A stretch of DNA of 64,000 bases from Mesomycoplasma dispar (GTDB lineage: Bacteria > Bacillota_I > Bacilli_A > Mycoplasmatales > Metamycoplasmataceae): assembly GCF_000941075.1 (NCBI RefSeq), contig NZ_CP007229.1:124001-188000 (forward strand). Reading direction: 5' to 3'. Below the pieces are notes generated by a model. That model was not told the origin of the DNA and searched no databases. It saw nothing but the letters and a program-made list of their open reading frames with translations. Every line of letters starts with the position of its first letter. Within the stretch, counting starts at the first letter, position 1. Positions 41,801-53,304 of the stretch are shown here, piece by piece. The position numbers and the translations under genes were made by a program.

Positions 41801-42073
41801 ATGGCAAATATAAAGTCAAAAATTAAATCAATTACAAAAATGCAAAAAGCAAGAGTGAGAAATAATGCAATTAAATCTCGTGTAAAAACTGCAATAAAAA
41901 AAGCAAAAATTGCAGTAACTACAAATTCAGAAAATCAATCTGAACTAGTGGCAAAAGCTCATAAAGAAATTGCAAAAGCTAAATCAAAAGGCGTTTTTCA
42001 CAAAAACAAAGCTTCTCGAAAAATTTCAAGATTAGATTTATTTGTTAATAAACATACAAAAACAACTGTATAA
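41801..42073 (+). CDS. rpsT: 30S ribosomal protein S20
   Basis: 90 aa, highly basic helical protein with the S20 features KMQKARVRNNAIKSRVKTAIKKA and KGVFHKNKASRKISRL. It binds the 5' domain and h44 of 16S rRNA during early 30S assembly. AAGGAAAA lies before the ATG. Its terminator 30 bp downstream has been split by IS copy 3, so the transcript may now run into the IS. Confidence 0.95.
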   Translation: MANIKSKIKSITKMQKARVRNNAIKSRVKTAIKKAKIAVTTNSENQSELVAKAHKEIAKAKSKGVFHKNKASRKISRLDLFVNKHTKTTV

Positions 42074-42103
42074 AACGGTACAGCAATAACAAATAAATAA
42101 AAA

Positions 42104-42121
42104 GACCATTTAATTGGTCAT
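42104..42121 (+). terminator. rpsT terminator hairpin, cut from its T-run by IS copy 3
   Basis: GACCA-TTTAAT-TGGTC. In the restored pre-insertion sequence T6 follows at once; that T-run now lies at 43541-43546 behind the right IS end with half of the hairpin (43527-43541). Confidence 0.85.
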
Positions 42122-43526
42122 AAATTAGTAGAAAAAAATGAGACACACCAAGAGAGGTGTGTTTTTTTTATGAAACAAAATAAATTTTCAATTAATGAAA
42201 AAATCAAATATATCAAAATCGCTGAATCGCAAGGATTCAAAAGTGCGACTATACATTTTGCAAACGAGTTTCGTGAAATTTATAAAAATAAATCAGTTAA
42301 TAAAAAATCGCAAAAAGAGGGTTTTTTACAGACATATGCGAATAATTTAATTCGAAACTGACAAAAAAAGTATTATAATTATGGCATGAACGGATTAATT
42401 AACACACGTGGTAAAAATAAATCACCACGTAAGTCAAAAAAACAATACACAATTAACGATCTTTCGGAAAATGACCGCGGAATTTATCAAGAAATAATGG
42501 AAAACGTCCTTAGAAGATACGGGATTGATCCTGCAATTGTAATGGACGAACTTAAAAAGCGAAAACAAGAAGCAGAAAAAGATAAGGATCAAATCGAAAA
42601 TTCAACAAGACTTTGCAGTGTTTTAAAAATTAATCGCACATCGATTTATCGCAAAATAAAGGTGAAAAAATCACCAAAAGAAATGGTATACAGTAAAGAA
42701 TTACTTGATTGAATTCTTGAAAGTTTTAATTTTAACAGAAAAGTAAAAGGTCGAGATAATTTGTATAATGTATACAAAAATCAAGGAAATAATATAAGCA
42801 CATATGTTTTTCAAAAACACTATGAACATTTAGGGATAAAATCGATTGCTTACAAAAAACAAGGTAAAAATGCGCCAAAAGAAGCTAAATTTTCGCGGAT
42901 TTGAGCCGAAGATCATATCAAAGGACAATTTGAATCTAAAAATTTTGGTGAAAAATGATTTGCTGATATTAAATTTATAAGAATTGGCGATGATTTTTAT
43001 TTTTTGCATTCAATAATTGAAACAAAATCTAATTATTTGCTAAATTTTTCAATTTCCAAGACTAGATTTTCAGAAGAAACAATAAAATTAGTAAAAGAAA
43101 CAATCAAAAAACACAAAATTACACCTAAATTTTTCCATTCAGATCATGGAGTTGAATATGCTAACCACCGATTTGCTCAATTTTTAAAAGAAAACAACAT
43201 TCAACAATCAATGTCGCCAAAAGGAAACGCGCTTGCAAACCGCCCGATTGAATACTTTTATGCTATTTTACAAAGAGAATACTTGAATGTTGAGGGTAAA
43301 ATTTTTGAAAACCTTGAAGATGCCCATCAAAAAATCAGCTCATTTGTTAAATGATACAATAAAACTAGAGTGCAAAGTTGCCTTTCATATTTGAGTCCAA
43401 ACTCTCATTTTGAACAATTTGGTGCTCAAAAAAATTTTCACAATTTTGGAGAATAAAAAATAATAAAAATTTGTTTTAAAAATAATTAAAAATAATGATG
43501 TGTCTCATTTTCCTATACTAACTTAC
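42122..43526 (+). mobile_element. IS3-family insertion sequence, copy 3 (1405 bp)
   Basis: Same ends as copies 1 and 2; one extra T in the T-run just before the transposase ATG explains the added base. Flanked by the 15-bp direct repeats CATTTAATTGGTCAT at 42107-42121 and 43527-43541. Inserted in the rpsT terminator. Confidence 0.93.
42170..43456 (+). CDS. IS3-family (IS150-like) transposase, copy 3
   Basis: 428 aa, intact single frame, same DDE residues. As far as I can compare, the protein is identical to copy 2 and differs from copy 1 at two residues, so the copies spread recently. The extra T upstream removes the GTG alternative start seen in copies 1 and 2, which supports ATG as the true start. 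Confidence 0.92.
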
Positions 43527-43561
43527 CATTTAATTGGTCATTTTTTGTTTATTTGTTTATG

Positions 43562-43596
43562 TAAAGAAATCCTTTTAAGTTTAGTAAATTTCTTTA
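43562..43596 (+). terminator. Terminator-like hairpin downstream of IS copy 3
   Basis: TAAAGAAAT and ATTTCTTTA arms followed by T-rich DNA on the plus strand; it may stop read-through from rpsT and the IS before the convergent T4SS-like operon. Confidence 0.45.
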
Positions 43597-43629
43597 TTTT
43601 TCCTTGTTCTAACCTGTGCTTTCTATGCT

Positions 43630-46600
43630 TTAATGTTTGAATTTAGCGATAAATTTATTGTAAATTCAAAATCCAAGAAATAAAACTCCTAGTGTCATAA
43701 AAATAATTAGTGGAATTAATCAGTATCAAGTTGTTTCTTTTTTAAAAATATTTTTTGAATTATCACTTGGATTTAAGTTAGAAACATTTAAATTACCTAA
43801 TGGTGAAAAATCTGAATTAAAAACAGTAAGTTCTTTTTTACCGTTTAATTGCGACGTTCCAGGTTCTAAAATTAATGTTGCTCGGTCTAAATTAGGATTT
43901 AGTCGAAAATTATGTGCAATTTGTTCTAAATTTTTAAGGTAAAGATATTTTTTAGCGTCAATTTCTTCTGGTAAAAGCAAGTTATATACGTGCTCTTTTA
44001 ATGCTTTTTCTAAATTATTGCTGTGTTTTGAAACAGAAAAGTTAAACTGTGTCGCTCGAATTTGGTTTAAGTTTTGAATTTTTGGTTCAGTTAAACTTCC
44101 AATAATATTAACTAGTTTAATTACTTTTGAACCATAAAAATTTTTAGTTGATTCTGCTTTAACTCTTAATTCTAAATTTCAAACTTTATGTGGAATTTGG
44201 TCGTTTTCCTCAACATTTTTAATAATTTTTTCAACAGTTTCATCAAAGTTATCGATTACAAAATCAAAATTAAATCTATATTTAATTTTTTTTCAACTTT
44301 TGTCAATTTCATCTAGAATGAATTTTTTTGCTTTTTCTATGTGTAAAATTCCTGCTAAATTTATTCTATCAAGATCAAGTTCTTCGAAAATATTTTTGTG
44401 ATCTTCAAAAATCAAACTAGCTTCTGGCAGTTTTTTTAGTAAAATAAACGGTTTTTCTACAAAATATTTATTTTTATACTGATTTTTTATTTTAAAATTT
44501 GCAAAAATTTTATCATTTTCTTTTTCTAAAACAATATCAACTTTGTCTGCATCTTTTTGGGTTGATAAATGATTAATTATTTCAGAAAAATTATCAAAAT
44601 GTTCATTGCCTGGCAAATTAATTTTTTCAATATCAAAATTAATTTTTGTTTTTGATTCATCGCCATTTTCTTTCTCAACTTTTATATTTGTAAATTTAAG
44701 TTTTTTTTGTTTTTTATTGGTTATATTTACATCAAAATTAAAAGTTCCATCGTGATTTTTCACGACATTTTCAATTTTTAGTTGGTTTTCATTAATTTTT
44801 TCATTCTCATTAAGGATTATTTTTAATAAATCAACTTTCATTTCAGGGTTAATTTCTAAAATTTCATCAGTTTTTCCCGTTTGATTCCTTGCATCATTGT
44901 CAACGCTTGTGTTTCTTAAATTTTCACTGTTTTTGGCTATTTTTCTTCTTTTTATTGCAGAAATTATACGATTTTTAATTAAATAACCTGTGTCGAGTTT
45001 AGAGTTAATTTTGCTAAATGATTGTTTTTTTACTAATTTTTCGATAAAATTTCGTCAATAAAGTAAAATTTGTTCATACGAAAGTTTTTTAATGTCATTT
45101 CAAGACATTTTTTTGGAAAGCAAACTTTGCGCTAGTATTTGTCCTGGCTTTGATTCTCAAAATGGAATAATTGATTTATTTGGGAAAATATCACTAAAAA
45201 GTTGTGAACTTGAATTTTCTCCAATGGAAACAATCTTATACGAAGAAAGTCCTTTGTCAAATTGCGAACTAAAAAGTCAAATTCCTGAATTCGAAAAGTA
45301 TTTGTTTGTGCTGTTAGTAATGTCAAATTTTTCAAATTTTTTGCTATTTTTACTTAAAATTTCGAAATTTTCGTTATTATTTGAGTTAATTTGATACCTA
45401 TTTGATCAAGTCTCTTTATTTTCGATTAAAGAATTTAAAGTTATATTCGCTCCTTTTCCGCTAACACTTCCTTCAGCGATAAACCCAATATTGCTTTTTA
45501 GCCCTAAATTTAGGCGTGAAATTTCGTTTGGAAGTTGTGCAAAATTGCTATTTTCTGGCAGCGAATCCAATTTATTCCCAGTAGAAACTCATAAAATTTG
45601 TTTTTTAGTTCCAGTTTCGGGATCAATTAACGGATCAAATTTTGGATTTTTAATTTTAGTTCCAAAATGATCGTAAATTAGGTTACCATTTGCGTCTTTC
45701 AAGTATGGTTCAATTAATTTTTGTTGCTCCTTATTATTTTTAGGATCTCAAGCAAATCACTTGATGTCCATTATTGAGTTTGCTGATTTAATCACAAATT
45801 CGATTTCATAAACGGCAATTAATTTAGAATTATCCTGTGTTTTGTCACTTTTTTCAAATTTTTTTATTTCAATTTTATAGTTATTTATTGCATTTTTTTC
45901 ATTTTTTCTATCTAGTCTCAAATCTTCAAGCACATAGTTAAAATTGAGATCTAAAACATCGATTGGCTTGCCGTTTACGTATAAAATTTCATTCTCATTT
46001 TCATCTGCAAAGAAATTCAGTTTGATTTTATCGTGATATTCCCACTTTCCACCGTAAATATAGCGGATATTTTCCTTTTTTTCTTCATTTTCTTTTTTTT
46101 CTGTTTGAATTTTAATGGGTTCATCAGTTTTTGGTTCATAAATGTTTTGATCGTAAATTTGACCTGGAATTACTATTAGTCTCTTTCAAAATTCGTCCTT
46201 ATTACTGTGTTTTTCAGGAGAAAAATTAATATTAACATTTTGATTTAGAATAAAATTGTAGTAATTTTTGTCTTGTGGATGTTGAAAATTTAAGAAAAAT
46301 TCAATTGTTGTATCACTTGTAACGTTAAATTGTAATGATGAATTATATTTTTTTTGGTTATTAAATTTTGTAAATAATTTTTCTGATAACTCTTTTGCTT
46401 TTTCCTTAATTTTTTCAAGCGTTTCTGATCCTTGATTTAATGAAAAGTTACGTATTTCATAGTCTTTTTCATTTTTATCATTAGTTTCCAATATAATTTT
46501 ATTATTTTTAAGAACTTCGCTGTTAAATTTTTGTCTTAAATTTTCTAAATATTCTGTAAGTTCAACATTGGAGTTTAAGACTGGTTTTTGGTAATTGTAG

Positions 46601-47247
46601 TTAAACTGTAAATTTATAGTAAAGTTTTTAATTTTATCATCGGTAATTTCGAAACCAATTCGATAAATTAAATTTGAAATCTTAAAATTTTTTGCACCTG
46701 TATTTTTTTCAAGTTCACTAATTTTTTCTTTTGCATATTGGTTCAAACTTTTTGTGACATCAAAGTTATTTTGACTTTTTGAACCAATTTTTAGGGAAAT
46801 TTTATCAAAAACTGAATTATCATACTCGCCATAAACACTGAAAATTGTTTCTTCTTTTCAATGCCTGAATTTTTTTTCCTCTCAATAAAATTGTCAATTT
46901 CGACAATTTTCCAAGTTTTTACAATATTCAAAGGCATAATTTTCCGTATTAATTTCGGGTTTAGCGCCTGGATGGTATACTTTTTTTGTAATTTCTTTAT
47001 CAAACCAATAGGACTCCAGTTTCCGAACTTCATTTTTTTGGTTTTTAAATCACTCAAAATAAACCGAATCAGTTTGTCTCTCAACCTCAAAGTTTTCAAT
47101 AACTGTTGTAAAATTTGCAAATTTTGATTTTGTTATTTGATTTGCTGATTTGTGGATTTCAAAATAATCATTATTTTGAAATCCCATTGAAAGAAAATGT
47201 ATCGGCACCATTGTTGTTATTAAAAAAAATGGCATTTTTCTTTTCAT
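43630..47247 (-). CDS. Large single-pass surface protein of the T4SS-like operon (1205 aa)
   Basis: I checked the frame base by base for TAA/TAG; it is open over 1205 codons with more than ten TGA-Trp codons, which is why it appears as fragments under the standard code. The N-terminus has a short hydrophobic signal-like segment (MKRKMPFFLITTMVPIHFLSMGF). The C-terminus is one clear membrane helix (WLIPLIIFMTLGVLFLGFWIY) with a basic tail, so most of the protein is outside. The ectodomain is Lys/Asn/Glu-rich with repeated beta-like patterns. I know no domain in it. The start overlaps the VirB4-like stop by one base. Position and form match the large surface proteins in mycoplasma ICEs (Mbov_0399-like), a tentative match. 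Confidence 0.7.
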
Positions 47248-49889
47248 TAATTTTCCTCCTTGTTTGATTTATCTCCTTTGTCAAAAAATAATTTTTTCTC
47301 AATTTTGTTGAAATAACCAGAACAAATATATCGATCATTTAAGTTGGCTGAAAAAATAAATTCACCAATTTGGGCAAGAGCAATAAATTTTTTTTCTTCT
47401 TTTGTAAGTCCGCCTGATGAAGAAAAAAGTTTATCTACTTTCTCGATGTCGTTACTTTTCAAGTTAAAAAAGAAAGCATACTGACAATTTTCAATAATTG
47501 CTTCTGATTTTCTTGCAGCTTCACCGCTAATTGCAAAATCTCCTGGATTTTGTGTTGTAATTATTAAAGAACCATTGTATTTACGGATAGTTTTTGCAAT
47601 TTTAAATAAAAAATCAAGAGCAATTGTATTTGATTCATCAATAAAACGGTGCGCTTCGTCAACAACTAGCACAATTTTTTGATCTTTATAAAAGTTAGTT
47701 GCAATTTTTCCTTCAATAAATGACAAAACAAGGAAAAATGCCGATTGATAAATTCGTTTTTCAAGGTGCATTAGTGTCGAAACATTAAAAATTACAAGTC
47801 CGTGACTGATGTCCAAATTGTTGCTATGGCCATTAAAAAGTCGATTTAATTTTCCATATTCGTTAAATTCATAGCGCAAAGTTGATAAAACGATTGTTTT
47901 TTCAAAATCAGTGATATAGTCCAAATTCATTGCTTCATAATTTTCGATTAAATCAGTGATAGTGGGAAATTTATCTGGTTCTAAAAGGCAAACATCTTCA
48001 AAAAATGTATAAAAATCGCGATTTTTATACATTTCATTAACGGTTTCAATAATCGACATCAGCATTTTATGTTCTAAATTAGGAAGTAAAATTCCAAAAA
48101 ATTTTTCTAAATTTTGAAGATGGAGAGCAATTGTTTCTGCGTTATTAAAGTTTTCATTTTCATCCTGTTTTGATTGGGGGTTAAAAACTTTTTGAATCTG
48201 CAAAGGATTGAAAATTGTCAAAACTCCACCACCAAAATTAATACTATTTGCGTCTAAATTATCACCAATTTTTCAATACTCATTTTGTGGATCCAAAACT
48301 ATCACGGAATTGCCGATTGCTTTATTGTAAGTTAACAATTTTTTAGTCATCGTCGATTTTCCAGCGCCTGATGTCCCTAAAATAAAACAGTTTGAATTTT
48401 TTCGGTCTTGATTTTGTAGAAAAATATCAAAGAAAACTGGAGTATAATCAGTTTTACTAATACCGATCGCATTATAATTTCCGTCATTGAAATTTCGTGA
48501 TGTAAACGGAATTCCAAAAGCGATGTTGCTAGCTGGCATTTCAATTTCTTCTTTTAAAAAGTTGCTAAAACGAAAGAAAATTGATGCAAAACCCTGCAAT
48601 TGACGGTATTTTAAAGGATTAATTGTTGCCCCAATGTTTCTTAGGTTGTTCCGATTTTTACTTTCAATCTCTTTTAGTTCGGTTTTTGTCTCACCTGTAT
48701 TTAAAAAGATAAAAGTTGAATAAAAAATTTCCTCTCGCGATGAACCAGCGATGTTAATTATTTCTTCAAGTGCAGCACGTTCTGTTTCTGCTTTTGTTTT
48801 TTGGACAACATTTCGTTGGTCGCTAAGGTTTGATTCTAAATTTTTTGCACCTTTATTGAAACTATTTTCTTTTTCAGCTGTTGTTAGTCGATTGAGATGC
48901 CAAATTACACTGCTATTTGTCGAAAAAAGTTGTGCTGCCCAACCAAGCGGAAGGTTAAAAGGATATTCGTTGATACTTTGAACCGAGAAATAAATATCAT
49001 TAATTTTAAAATACTCAGGATGTCACTCGATCTTATTTTGTGCCAAATATTTGCTGATATCATCGCCGTTTTTAATATTATTAAATTCTTCATCGTTTAA
49101 AAAGTCACTAAAATTAATAATTTTTAAATTCAAATCAAGCAAATCGCGAAGTGAAGCAATCCTTGCACGAAAACCAGTCGAGGAAATGTTTGCCCGCAAA
49201 AGATTCACTTGTTGAAGTAAAGAAACATCATTTTTTTCATAAACTATAATAAAATAGCGATGATGCAAATAAGAATCAAAATTAAGAATATCACTTTTGT
49301 ATTCTTGGCATAATTCTGCACCTAAATTTTCTATGCATTCATCTTGATGTTGTAAAAAAAATAATTTATTTTTAGTTAAATCGTTAGGGTGAGCAATTTT
49401 TACAATTGAAATTCGGTTATTTATCGAGTTAAGACTGACAGTTAGTTGTTGAAGAATCTGCTCAATTTTTTCAGATCCGATGCTAAAAATATCCTGGCCA
49501 TTGATCTCAATTCCGCCAACAAAACCACCTCCAACTTTGATAAAATCCTGTTTTGCGCGGGTGTAAGGCAATAAATTTCTCGTATTTGCACTAGTTTTTG
49601 CAATTTTTGTATAAATTTTAGGTCGCGAAATGTATAAAATCATATACCAAAGAATTTTATATCCCTTAAGATCTCAGTTTTTATAGTGTTTTATGAGTGG
49701 TGCTGTCAAAATTAGAAACAAACTTGCTGAAATTAAAATTTTTCATAGAACAAAAATGTTTTCAGGTAAAGCAAAACTGATACTTGCCGATAAGAAAAAC
49801 ATGAACATAATAATCGGCAAATCAATCAAAGTGATTTTTCGAAAAATTTGAATTTGAACATTTTTAATTCGTTTATTCTGTAATTTCAT
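47247..49889 (-). CDS. VirB4/TraE-like conjugation ATPase with VirB3-like N-terminal membrane segment
   Basis: 880 aa; the start ATG 49889 lies upstream of two in-frame TGA codons, so the standard code would shorten it. Residues about 15-95 hold two or three hydrophobic helices (LIDLPIIMFMFFLSASISF, ILISASLFLILTAPLI), like VirB3 fused in front of VirB4. The ATPase has Walker A GTSGAGKST at about 505-513, Walker B IVLVVDEAH at about 728-736 and a TTQNP motif after it. VirB4 energises pilus and DNA or protein transfer at the inner membrane. It corresponds to the TraE/CDS17-type ATPase of mycoplasma ICEs. It overlaps the next gene by one base. Confidence 0.88.
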
Positions 49890-49925
49890 TAGTTTTTTCC
49901 GTTTTTTATCTAAAAGTGTTTATTT

Positions 49926-52214
49926 TTATTCATCTTTTTTACCAGTAGTTTCTGGTGTTGTATCATCAGTTTTGTTCTTGATTTCTATTTGTTTTTCAAA
50001 ATCAGGTTTCATATTTTCTTGATTTTTTTTTATTTTTTTCAAGTTTAGACTTGCATCTTGATCTTTTAACTCTATTTTTTTATCTATATTTACAGTTTTT
50101 TCATCTTTTTTAACTAAATCTGCTTGATTTTCAACAGTTTTTTTCTTTCTTCCTCTAGGTTTTTTCTCTTTTTCTTCGATAGTTTTTACCTTTTTTACCT
50201 TTTTTTCAGGTTTTTCGTTATCGCTTGTTATAGTTTTTTTTGCATTTTTGGTCACTTTTTTTGCTGTTTTTTCTTCGCTTTTTACCTTTTTTTCCCTGGT
50301 TTTTCGCTTAGGTTTTTCTTCATCGTCGGGTAATTTACCTCAAAATCATTCTCAAAAACCTTGTTTTTTTGGTTCCACAACTGAATTTATTTCCGATTTT
50401 TCTGTTTTGTATGCCGAAAACTCAGTTGTAGAAGCGTCTTTTTCAGCCAAATCTTGCTCTTCAGATACTTTTACAATACTTTTTTCTTCTGGTTTTTGAA
50501 CTTCCCCTTTTGAAAACTCAGTTGTAGAAGCGTCTTTTTCAGCCAAATCTTGCTTTTTAGACGCCGCTGTAATGCTGTTTTCAATAGATTTTTCAGTTTT
50601 TTCGATGTTATTATCATCTACAAGCTCTGTTTTTTCAGTGTTATTTTCGCTGTTAACTTCCACTTCACCGTCTTTTTTAGCATTATTCTCTAATTTTTCT
50701 TCCACTTTGCTGCTTTTTTCATTAGAATTTTCAATCTTATTTTCATCTTTTTTGTCTGAATTTTGAGTCACGCTTTTTATATTAATTTTGTCTACCTTAT
50801 TTTCCTTATTTTCAAGTTTTGCAACTTCGTCGCTATTATTTGGATTGTTATTTGTTTTTTTGTTTTTTCTAAATAATTGACCTATTTTGTCAAAAAAAAG
50901 TTTTGCTGGACCTTTTTTTTGATTAGGATTTAGGGCTTTTTTTGCGCGATATTCCCTAAATTTTTTTGTACCAAATTTCAATCCTTTATACCCCAAAACA
51001 GAACCCGCAACAACCGAGGAACCGACTCCTAAAAGTTCGGGTAATCTTCAGCCACTTGATTTTGAACTAGGCAGTAGCGAATTGTCAACAATATTAAAAG
51101 GGTTTTTTTTCTTTTTTGAAAACAAATTACCAACATCTAAATTAGCATTTTTGGCATTTCGACCTAAATTTATCATCGCAGCACTTGCACCTGCAAGTGC
51201 TACTCCCCCAACTTTTAAGGTCGATGAGGCAAGTCTTTGTTGGTGTTCAAGCGCTCCTTCTTGACCAAATTGCGAAGCAATTTGGCGAGTAAAAGAAGCG
51301 ATTGCCAAACCACCACCGATTATGAAAGCAATTCTGAATAAAAATCGGAAAATTTGTTGACTTTTTACTTGGCTTAAATCGATTAGATCTGCAACTTTGT
51401 AAGTTGATGAAATTCAAATCAGGAATAAATTAAAACTGACTTGATAAACAATAATTATTGCAAATTGACCCAAAAAATTTTTAGTTCAAGATTTTAGTCT
51501 GCTTCCGTCATCCCAGATGCTGCTGATTGCTCAAACAGGCATTGTTAAAAAATTCATAAAAAGTTGTGCTGATGCTGTAAATCAGGAAATAAAACTTATA
51601 CCCAAAATGTAGGCGATAACAATTGATGATGCCGAAAGTGTAATAATTAAACTAATCGCCTCACCAGATTCCATTGATGAAAAAGTTGTATAATATGGAG
51701 AACCGAAGCTTTCTGAAATTAGTTTTATTTCTTCATCGGTAAATTTATCACTTGCCGATCTTAACATCACGCTAATTAAATTCTGATCTCCACGAATGTA
51801 GTCATTAATTAAAAAAAGTGTCGACTGAATTGTAATAAGAAGTGCAAAAAAAATAATCGGGAAAAGAAAAATAAAGGCAAAAGAACCAATACCAACTTTT
51901 CCCATCGCGATAATTTCGCTGTCAGCCGACCTTTTACGGATTAGCAAAAATTTAATATACCGTAAAACAAAAACGAGAAAACCCATTGAAATCGATGTGA
52001 TCGCAAAAATTCAAAAACCGATCGGTAGACTTTCGAAAGAAAAAGTTTCCCTTTGAAAAAGCGCGTTCACAATTATATTAATTCCAATTTGGTCAAAAAT
52101 AAAATTGAAAAATGCAATAATCGATAAAGGTAAATAAACCAATAAATATCAACCTAAAATAAAAAAAGGATAAGTAATTAAACTAATTAAACCATTAAAA
52201 AGTCAACCAAACAT
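49926..52214 (-). CDS. VirB6/TrbL-like polytopic membrane protein with Lys-rich C-terminal tail
   Basis: 762 aa, one open frame with many TGA-Trp codons. Residues about 1-330 hold 6-7 hydrophobic helices (for example LISLITYPFFILGWYLLVYLP, IGSFAFIFLFPIIFFALLIT), as in VirB6, the channel component. Residues about 440-762 are almost entirely Lys/Glu/Asn/Ser/Thr and should be disordered in the cytoplasm. This tail has an internal direct repeat: QDLAEKDASTTEFS occurs twice about 34 residues apart. It matches the ICE CDS16/Mbov_0396-type transmembrane protein by size, topology and neighbours. Its ATG overlaps the pilin stop (TAATG). Confidence 0.78.
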
Positions 52215-52525
52215 TATCCAGAACTTCCTTTAGCTGCTGAACTAGCAACAGAAATGATTACTGTGGATAATCCAAGTGCAACTAAAATGATGACAAAACC
52301 GATCGACGATCAAATTAGTGCCTTTTTTCATTTGTCTCGCTTTTCAACATCGTGAGAAATTGCTAACATTGTTGCAAAAAACACAACTGATGCAACAAGT
52401 ATACCTCCGGCAATTGGCATCCCGATTTGAGTTAAATATTTAACTCATTTTTGCAAAGTGTCTGAAAGAGTCGAGAGTCCTTTCCCCACTTCTCCTATGT
52501 CATTAAACAAACTTAAAATATACAT
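52214..52525 (-). CDS. VirB2/pilin-like small membrane protein
   Basis: 103 aa, missed by standard-code calling because of internal TGA-Trp codons. There are two hydrophobic helices: residues about 35-55 (IGMPIAGGILVASVVFFATMLAIS) and about 72-95 (ALIWSSIGFVIILVALGLSTVII), separated by a charged loop EKRDKWKK. This is the VirB2/TrbC pilin plan, a short protein directly before the VirB6-like gene, as with the pilin-like conjugal transfer proteins of mycoplasma ICEs (Mbov_0395 type). No cleavable signal is evident. Both ends overlap neighbours by one base (TAATG). Confidence 0.72.
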
Positions 52526-53304
52526 TATTCTCCCCTCGATCTACTTTCGTAATAAACATCTCTTATTTCGGTAATTCAATTTGCGCCTTGATAAATTAGA
52601 TCAGAACAACCTTTAAAATCAAGTTCATCTTCTTCATCTTTATCAAAAAAGCAATAAATTTCTTTACCAAAATCAAGAAAATAGTTAACTAAATTTTGTG
52701 AACCGCCAATTTGACGGATTGAATAGACAACCAAAAAATTAGCAAGCGCGGCCACTAAACGGTTCCGTTCAATTAAACGCTTTTTATTTATATTAGTTCC
52801 GTTAGGATATTCGGATATAAACAAAATTTTTTCATAATCTGAAAAATCATCAAAAAGCCAAGGATTTTGAACCCCATTTGCTGAAACCGCAATAATTGGG
52901 ATCTCGTTTAAACGGAAATATTCCATTATTTTTTGTTCAACACCTTTATAACCGTTTGTAACTAAAGTATGACGCTTAATAATTTGGTCTAATGACCGAT
53001 TGAAAAATTCCTGAATTTTCGAGTTATATTTTTCGCCAATAAGCGAAGTTTTTGGACTTTTACTATTAAGAATTTCAATATCACCACGATAAAATAAAAC
53101 ATAAGGTGGGTTTTTAAGTATTTGAAATGATTCGGGATAATTTTGATCAACAATTGTAATTGCCTTTATTTCGCCAGAGTCAACTTTTTTCTGAATTTCA
53201 AAAAGTTCTTCTTTTGTTACTTCTTCATTTGTTTGAACAGCTTTTTGAATTGATTTATAATCACCTTTATATTTGATGGCATAGTGAATTAAAGTGTTCT
53301 TCAT
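52525..53304 (-). CDS. DprA-like DNA-processing protein
   Basis: 259 aa, starting at ATG 53304 behind AAGGAAGGAA. Rossmann-like DprA core motifs: ILKNPPYVLFYRGD, SLIGEKYNSK (usually GtR), LVTNGYKGVEQ (usually SGgArGID), LFISEYPNGT and ERNRLVAALAN (the conserved RNR). DprA binds single-stranded DNA and loads RecA during natural transformation; DprA-like genes are also carried on conjugative elements. It is the first gene of the pilin-VirB6-VirB4 operon and is shorter than full DprA, with no C-terminal winged helix visible. Confidence 0.82.

Noticed and set aside
45092-45394. Plus-strand 100-aa open frame within the large T4SS-like surface protein gene
   Set aside because: The opposite strand is open without TAA/TAG over 1205 codons with sensible Trp at TGA; this frame is a shadow.
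49926-51308. Several separate small lysine-rich proteins (109, 214 and 86 aa)
   Set aside because: They share one frame and are separated only by TGA codons. Together they are the tail of the 762-aa VirB6-like protein.
43630-53304. Complete integrative conjugative element
   Set aside because: No coupling ATPase (TraG/VirD4), relaxase, DDE ICE transposase or flanking inverted repeats are visible between rpsT and hsdR. Only the mating-pair-like part plus a DprA-like gene is present.
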